Part shown: positions 57,538-64,000 of the stretch, one piece after another
How the letters are laid out: every line of letters starts with the position of its first letter
How positions within the stretch are numbered: position 1 is the stretch's first letter
Source: Gnetum montanum
Taxonomy: Eukaryota; Streptophyta; Gnetopsida; Gnetales; Gnetaceae
Reading direction: 5' to 3'
Length of the DNA stretch: 64,000 bases
NCBI GenBank assembly: GCA_015680685.1
Contig: MNCI01008022.1
Span: 402,262 to 466,261 of the forward strand
Position numbers and translations under genes: made by a program
The notes under the pieces: generated by a model
Seen by the model: only the letters and a program-made list of their open reading frames with translations
What the model was told of the DNA's origin: nothing
Database searches by the model: none

Positions 57538-59335
57538 TTTCAGAATGAAGGCTTCATTTTCTTCTTAAATTGAAGATCTAAAGATCCTTTTTGTATACAA
57601 GGAAAAAAAATAGAAACTAGGAAAGTAAGAGAAAATACTTATCACACTGGTACTACAACCTGGAACAGTAAACATAGCGCTGAGCTCCTGAACTTTTATG
57701 TTATTATTACGGTATTGTTTAATTTATGACGCAACCATATATTTGAAAGTAAGTATTCACATTATTACGATTTACACGTTTTGTGCAGTGAAAACTCAGT
57801 TTATTGCAAAAATGCAAAAAAGAGCTTTAATTTAAGCTGCATTAATATCCAGCATTTTGATAATTATGACAGACTTATGGGATCAGCGTCCAAGTTAAAA
57901 AAGGACTTCGTGTTTCTTTATAAACTTATGTGGAAATTTGTTTTGTTTGGCTATTATTATGCTGGATTAAAACTATGATATTTATCATTTTTATTTTATA
58001 CTTGATAAAAAGTTTTAAACTTAATTTGATAGGGCTTAAAAAATTAGATTTTTTGTTTCATAAATAAAAAATTGCACTCAGCAATGTGATTATACAAATT
58101 TGATAATTTTCGTCAAGAGGGCAATACCAATCACAAAAATGTTAGCGGAAAAGCCAGCACTAATTTGTGATAATGGGACTAACTACCCGGGAAGGGAGGC
58201 AAGTGTGAACACTAATTTGGATATAATATTTTATTTATTAACTTACTATAGAAACCTTCGTCTTTATTGTTCATGAAATTTGGCTTTCGTTTTCCGTTTG
58301 AATAAATGATTCAAGGAGACGCTATTTCCATTCAATAGATTCTTTCTATAAAGAAAGCTCATGGAGATTTGCAAGTTTGTTGATGCTTTGGAGGATGGTA
58401 CTTGAAAATTTGGTGGGTCTTGTAACTTACGTTTTCTTGGAATAGTAACGTTTTGGAACGTCTTAAATTATGCAATGGAACATGCTATGCTTGGGAATGA
58501 ACCCACTAATGGAGTTCTAATAGAGGGAAAACAAAACAAAAGATTTCTGTTTAATGTACATTTTCTTTTCAAATTCTTTAAGCTGAAATTTAGTGTTCTT
58601 TCATAATAGAGGGACGGTCATTTAGAGGGATGTTAAGGTGCTCATTTCTTCTCAACTTGGTGGGATGGCTTGAGGTAATGATCGTTTAACATAATTAGAT
58701 GATAGGACAAACAAAATCTACAAAGTATCTTAAAGTTAAGGTGATTGAATTTGTTGGTTGATTTAAAAGCTTCAAAAATGTATAATGAGAGGACATTTAA
58801 ATTCATTGATGGTTGTAATTAATATGTTTAATGAATAGCCTTTTTAAAACAAAAATAAATATGTTTTATTTTCATTAATTCACCGATACTTTTTTGTCTT
58901 TTATTCTTATATAATTGGATTTATTAATAACTAAACACTTTGTTAGTTTTTATCTAACATCTTCAAATGTTCATCTATTTACTCAAAAGGCATATTAAAA
59001 AGAGGGTATTTGTCAAATTTTTCTTAAGAGTGTTTGAGAATCAAGTTGCTCCTCATAATTTGAAAAATGTATATAAATCCATCATAGAAGGATAAATTTG
59101 GTGATCTTGGCATTGAGTAGTTTAAAAAGTGATATGATTTTAAGTCACAAGTATCACTAGCAAGTTACAATCTAAGCTAAAACATATCTATATTTGATTG
59201 CATCACAACTTGCCCTTGCCTCTAATTTATTCTTATGCAATAATGAAACCATAACAAAAAAGACTTTGGTGGGCAATGTTGAGTTATAACCTTAGAATTT
59301 GACTATATGTCTTAGGACAGAATATTGTTTTAAAA
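57538..59335. other. Downstream intergenic region
   Basis: AT-rich with no gene recognised. The 3' UTR of the acyl-CoA oxidase gene presumably occupies the first few hundred bases, but no clear AATAAA signal is seen before ~58060. Short frames at 57781-57978 are not convincing. Confidence 0.5.
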
Positions 59336-59360
59336 AATGGTTTTGACAATCCTTCCTCCC

Positions 59361-59765
59361 CCTCCTAATTCAAAAGTGCCAATTATAGTTTATTTAAATG
59401 GTTACCTCATTGTCTTGTTAGGCAAGAGGCTCCTAATTCAAGTCAAACTTGAGGCATCACTATATTCCTTTATAATAATATTTTTAAAGTATCTTGTTGG
59501 CTATATATCTTGGGGCATACCTCTAGTCAATATATTTTGGGTTTTGACACATCTCCTTCCTTAATTTGGAAGTAGTTAGTGAAAGGTGGCTAAAGCAGTT
59601 AGCTTATTTGTAGCCAAGAGGTTGCCAATTCATTCATAATTAAGGCATCATTATATTGCTTTATATTTCTTCTAATATATCATGTTGGCTATATGACTTG
59701 GGATACACCTATAGTCAAATTATTTCATGTTTCAACATCCTTCCCCCAAATTTAGTATTTCATGG
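59361..59765 (+). repeat. Diverged ~215-bp tandem duplication, weakly SINE-like
   Basis: The block from ~59361 to 59575 is repeated at ~59576-59765. Shared landmarks are GCAAGAGG/CCAAGAGG, GAGGCATCACTATAT/AAGGCATCATTATAT, GTTGGCTATAT and the CTTGGG(G/A)(C/T)A region. Each copy has a tRNA-like stretch near its start, but the boxes are poor. Confidence 0.4.
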
Positions 59766-60162
59766 TAGTAAGTGGAGGGTAAGATTACAATAAGCTCATT
59801 CGAAGAATGAGTGAGTACACCAAGCCCCATAAATTGTTTTTTCATTCCTATCTAGGCAAGCATGGAGGTTCCATAATAGGTAACATCTACTTAGCCCTAA
59901 GCGTTTTTTAGGAAACACCACCCTTGATCTCCACTCTCCCTAAAAACAACAACACCCAAATTAAGGATCCAAATAAGGGCTCACTCATGTGTACTTGAAA
60001 TGACTACATTACACATTAGGCTTGCTAACTTTGCAAAGCAAAAGAATACTTTCACTAGGCTTAGATATGACTCATGAGAGTTGAGTAAAAGTCAAAAAGC
60101 TCAACAAACATTAACTTTTGTTGAAAAGAAGACGTTCTAATTGCACCTTTTAGTACGACCAT
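59766..60162. other. Intergenic or leader sequence beside A6
   Basis: No gene seen. The last bases before 60163 (TACGACCA) resemble a strongly decayed tRNA-Asp primer site for a minus-strand element. Confidence 0.35.
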
Positions 60163-60937
60163 TGATGAGTGGTGATATGCCCAACATTGAACCATTCAAT
60201 CTATAAACATCACAATAAAATGTATCATAATTTATGGATGGACTCATGTTAAGTGTTAGCTCATTAGGTGATTGCAAGTCATTATCTTCCTAGTAAGGCT
60301 TGTAGTAGCCCTCTAATTTGTATGGTAAGCTTAGTTGAGGTGTATGGTTGTTGATGTTGTATTGGCCATGTTCTACTACCAAGGAAACAAGAAAAGAATA
60401 TTTAATTGTCTAATTAATTAATTAACAAAAAATAAATCCTAAATTAGCCTATAGGTAGTGAGTATCCATTCCTCAATTTGCCATCATATTCCTAGATATT
60501 CGGGTTAACTACTTGGTTACCAAACTAGTATATTGTTGGGTGTACCAAGTATCTAATTGTTGGGATTACCAAGCTAGTATGAGTTTAATGCTCAAGATTG
60601 TGTCATACTCATTCCACCATTAATTATTGTGCAATGAAATGTAAATTTTATTAGAAAGAAAACAATAAAATAACAATGACAATTAAATGTAAGAAATAAA
60701 AAATCTAATGTAAGTCAAAGTTATTCTAAATTTAGTATTTCATGCTTAGGTAAAATACATTGAGTGATAATCATTTTGTTATGGGAAAGGTATCTCTTAG
60801 CTCACTCATTACTAGGTTTATACCATATTTACTTTAGCTAATATTTTCACATACTAAATCTTTACCTTTTTAGTCCATGAGATTAACATGGAAGTTCAAG
60901 AAATAGATTTTTATGGTTAAATAATGTATTCGACAAG
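60163..60937 (-). repeat. Family A LTR fragment A6, minus strand
   Basis: Starts TGATGAGTGG. It matches the A2 LTR pattern (CCCAACA-TGAACCAT, the TTGTATTGGCCAT block, TGGTTACCAA repeats, CATACTCATTCCA). The U3 end with GATATC repeats is missing at the junction with A5, so it appears truncated there. Confidence 0.5.
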
Positions 60938-61757
60938 TGATGAACTACGATATCGCGTCCACGATATCGTGTCCGCGATATCAGATCAACCATGCGATGT
61001 CGGATACCCGATATTGCGGCCTACCTTCTTGCCTATAAATAAGAGGTGGCGCCCTTGGTCTCCACATTAGAAGTTAATCCCTTAGCCAAACTCTTGCCAA
61101 TTTTTCCCTTAGAGTTAGAATTATTTCTATGTGCCTGCAGTAGGAGTCATAGAGTGAACAGATCTTTATTCGAGCATTGTGTACCTGAGCACACTTTGTG
61201 TACGACAATAAAGACGAACTTTATGATAAACCTTACAACATACAGAATAGATTAATTAGTGTTAATTATTATTTAATGCTTTCTTAGTTAATTAATGATT
61301 TCTCTCACCCTACAACTCTCTTAGTTAAATACACTCAGTACGACCAGTTTGAGCATGCGTGTAGTGCTTGGTAACCCAGTAACAATTAGCGTTTGGTAAT
61401 CCCAGCAGCGTTGCACTGGTTAAGGATGTGCATGGAAAGTGGGAACAGATACTGGTGTTAGGAGTAATTAGAACTTAGTTAATGAGTAGTTAAATTAGAT
61501 TAGTCATTTAGTTATCTCTCTCCCTCTCCTTATTAGCGCAGGATTTATAAACACATAAAAACCATAAAAATCATATGCCTCAAGCTTACTTAACCATACA
61601 ACTGTGACATACAAGTAAGTTTGGGAAGGCAACGATTAACCAACCCGTTATCGTTCCACTAAGGTGCATAGGCACTTAGTCCTTGGAATTCAATCAGATC
61701 GTGCGTGAAACGCTCGTATTTGTATGGTTGAGCGTAGGGGTACCTCGCCGCTCATCA
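60938..61757 (+). repeat. 5' LTR of copy A5
   Basis: Starts TGATGAACTACGATATCG and ends CCGCTCATCA directly before the primer site. It has a GATATC array (60949-60982), TATA box CTATAAATAA (61033-61042) and AATAAA (61207-61212). CpG sites are much better preserved than in A1-A3. The left edge is inferred from the TG and the position of the array. Confidence 0.65.
60948..61015 (+). promoter_or_regulatory. Phased GATATC array in the U3 of A5
   Basis: GATATC at 60949, 60963 and 60977 is spaced exactly 14 bases, in units CGATATCGCGTCCA, CGATATCGTGTCCG and CGATATCAGATCAA. GATGTC (60996) and GATATT (61011) continue more loosely. The TATA box follows ~20 bases later. Confidence 0.5.
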
Positions 61758-61758
61758 T

Positions 61759-61776
61759 TGGCGCCGTTGCCGGGGG
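61759..61776 (+). other. Primer-binding site of A5 (tRNA-Asp)
   Basis: TGGCGCCGTTGCCGGGGG matches 17 of 18 bases of the tRNA-Asp site used by Athila/Tat-type elements; one base separates it from the LTR end. Confidence 0.85.
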
Positions 61777-61929
61777 ACTTAGTTGTTTGTGCGCTAAGTA
61801 GAACTTAGGNCTGTCGCCTATTGCTTCTTGTGTTAGTCCTAGGTGGTGAAGTGCTTTTGTGCGAAGAAGAAGACATCTTGTCTTGTTCAGTGTGCNACAG
61901 GATGCACATGACGTTGATCCGCCAATCCC

Positions 61930-64000
61930 TTAACAGTTTCGTATGATATACATTCATTCTGATGAATATGTACCTGACTTCACCTTTATTCTCCACCAAG
62001 ACGAATAGCTGCATTGGCGTGACTTGGAAGGTAACATAGTGTTACCTCCCAACCATTCAATCCCAAGTATGCTTCTTCGTGCTCTCACACAAATAGGCAT
62101 GCAACACTTACACGTAGAGTACATTGCGTAGGACTATGATTTGAGAGACTATCATCCCAAAAAAGTGCAACGTCAAAGGGATTTGCAACAAGAGAGACAC
62201 CATAAGTCCTTGAAGGGAAAATGGTCTAAGGATGCCCCCACGTTTTAAGTGAGATTGAGGGTGATGAACCTGCCTAAGGTAGTCACCCACATAATGATGT
62301 TCCTCCCCTTGACTTTGGCCAAGGGGTTGTGTATCCGAACCTTCATTCTACTATTCACAACCCAAGTGCTAATACCAACAAAGTATTCAAAAAAGGAACA
62401 AGGACACATGACAAAGGTGGGCATTCTGATCGTAATCGCGATCGAGGCAAAGACCACCGAAGAGAAGGTAGTAGACACCGTCATGGTGGCGATTCTTCTT
62501 CTTCTTCACCTTCATAGTCTCCTTCACCCTCTCCTTCCATGTCCAGATGTAGCCATAGAGAAACAGATCATGAGGATAAGGGCAAAAAAAGTGGAAGTCA
62601 TAGATGAGACAACCAAGATAGAGGACAAGGGCACTCTAAGGAATCACGCCATAGAAGAAGGAAGAGTAGGGAACTGCGTAGGCATCATAGACGCTATGAA
62701 CAAGACGATCATGATGAACCCCTACTCACTACCAGAAGCATGCTAGACATAACTGAGGCTATGAGAGTTCCAACAAGGCACCAAAAAGATAGTAGGATCA
62801 AGAGGTTAGACATGAATAACATCCCATGATTTGAAGGGGGATATAACACTGATCCTTAAAATCACTTACAAGCATTTCATGATGCGTGTGCCTTGCAAAA
62901 CATAGAAAACGAGTGGCAAAAGCTTAAGTTATTCCCATGATAAAAGAAGCTGAAAGCTGGTACTGGTCCTTAGAACTGGAATCCATTCATAGGTGGAGTA
63001 CTATGTTAGAGTTATTCAATGATAAGTACCAAATGTACTCTCGGGTGTCTAACCTACGAAAGAAAATCCAAGGATGGAAACAAGGAAGTTATGAACCCTT
63101 GGATGTTGCCATGGGCCACTATTATGCACTATTACATCGTTGTCCAGGCCATGGTTATTCGCAGCGGGATCAGCTACGCCATCTCGTAGATGGGCTTAGG
63201 CATGAAACAAGAAGAACCCTTGGGACCTATGCCCAAGGAAGGTTATCCGAGCTTAGGTCTCTTCAAATTCACAGACTACTGGAGCAAGTTGCTAAGGAAG
63301 AAGGTGAGCTACGAAAGAGAGAGAGTGTGGAAGAATATAACCAAGATCCTTCCCTCCAGAAGAAGGGAGTAAGATTTTGTGAGGATGAGGAAGAGTCACC
63401 ACTCGAAGAGATGGTGAATAGGAAAACCTTGCCTATNATATAGATGATGATAGTGGATGTGAGATCTATCAATATGACCATCCTAAGGGATGTTGTCCTA
63501 TGATCTCACATTTGTAAGAGTTTGGGGTGTATGCACTTAGTCCACGTTTAAACAAATGGCAAACATCCCAACGGTTACCTTATCCCCAAGGTAACCCAAG
63601 GTAGTTCCACCAACCTTTAACGTATTATCCAAGTGGAACTCCACCACAACCAATTGAGAAACATCAATAGTGGCAGCACCCACAAGCATGGGGAATGCCA
63701 CCACCAAGGAAAAAATATCCTTATTGGCAACCTGAACCATATGGATATTACATGCAAAATCCAATCTCTCCATGTGACTCTGTTGGTCACGTTACTCCCC
63801 AACATCACTACCAAGCCTATGAGTACTATAGGACTCCCTCTTCTAGGGGTGACATTCCACAAGTGTACCATCCTTCCAATCTGACCACATCTCTGCCAAC
63901 AATAGCTCCATTACCACTTGCTCTAGCAATGCAAGGTGAACTCCCTGCTCAGCCACACCAATGCAATGCCACAAGGGCTGTTATCCTCAACCTACTGTTG
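61930..64000 (+). pseudogene. gag of A5, continuing past the window
   Basis: Segments in order: FTFILH...LEGNIVLPPNHSIPSML (~61975-62080); an Arg/Asp/Ser/His-rich zone (RNRDRGKDHRREGSRHRHGG at ~62430, on to ~62720); FEGGYNTDP and NHLQAFHDACALQN (~62830-62910). After a frameshift at ~62940 comes AESWYWSLELESIHRWS through LRHLVDGLRHETRRTLGTYA (62937-63443), then a Pro/Tyr/Gln-rich tail. Stops are few and occur as TGA/TAA/TAG in place of likely CGA/CAA/CAG. N61810, N61896 and N63437 interrupt it. It is the best-preserved gag of the family here, but not intact. Confidence 0.7.

Noticed and set aside
61805-62014. Minus-strand 69-codon frame over the A5 leader
   Set aside because: It overlaps the A5 gag start on the other strand and contains N-derived residues; a shadow.

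Overview
The window is nuclear DNA from a plant with a large, repeat-rich genome. It holds one intact split gene, an acyl-CoA oxidase of the ACX1 type (14 coding exons, 44477-57537, + strand). Nearly everything else is old, nested retroelement sequence. Long introns, heavily decayed elements that were never purged, and an endogenous caulimovirid-like (pararetrovirus) fragment suggest a seed plant, possibly a gymnosperm. That placement is inference, not proof.

Layout. 1-1947 (+) is a decayed open frame from 'family A', a Ty3-type LTR retrotransposon family seen here in six copies (A1-A6). About 2630-5020 (-) is the caulimovirid fragment (reverse transcriptase and RNase H). 5021-6140 (-) is the leader and LTR of copy A3. 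From 6141 to 39270 the window is one nested locus on the minus strand. The host copy A1 (5' LTR 38456-39270; body 11773-6141) was split by copy A2 (11779-38053, perfect 5-bp target duplication ATTCC). A2 was in turn split by a Ty3/gypsy element G (12942-22838, 2.5-kb LTRs) and by a Ty1/copia element C (24658-30800, perfect target duplication AGTGA). Removing G and C restores A2 as a roughly 10.2-kb element: LTR, gag, protease, A-rich tract, spacer, long second ORF ('ORF2'), LTR. No reverse transcriptase or integrase is visible in it.

39271-44300 is intergenic, with a LINE 3' remnant at about 42938-43940. 44477-57537 is the ACX gene; introns 4 and 11 carry tRNA-derived SINE-like pieces. 57538-60160 is AT-rich intergenic sequence with a diverged tandem duplication. 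60163-60937 is a minus-strand family A LTR (A6), abutted by a plus-strand copy (A5) whose LTR, primer-binding site and gag run off the right edge.

How it works together. ACX1 enzymes carry out the first step of peroxisomal beta-oxidation, and the C-terminal Ala-Arg-Leu fits that location. Family A, G and C copies keep structural genes or cis signals but lack a visible polymerase, so they look like non-autonomous elements mobilised by others. Decay is dominated by C-to-T and G-to-A changes, as expected for methylated plant transposons. Several single-N positions mark assembly joins, and at least two of them are flanked by duplicated sequence that is probably artefactual.
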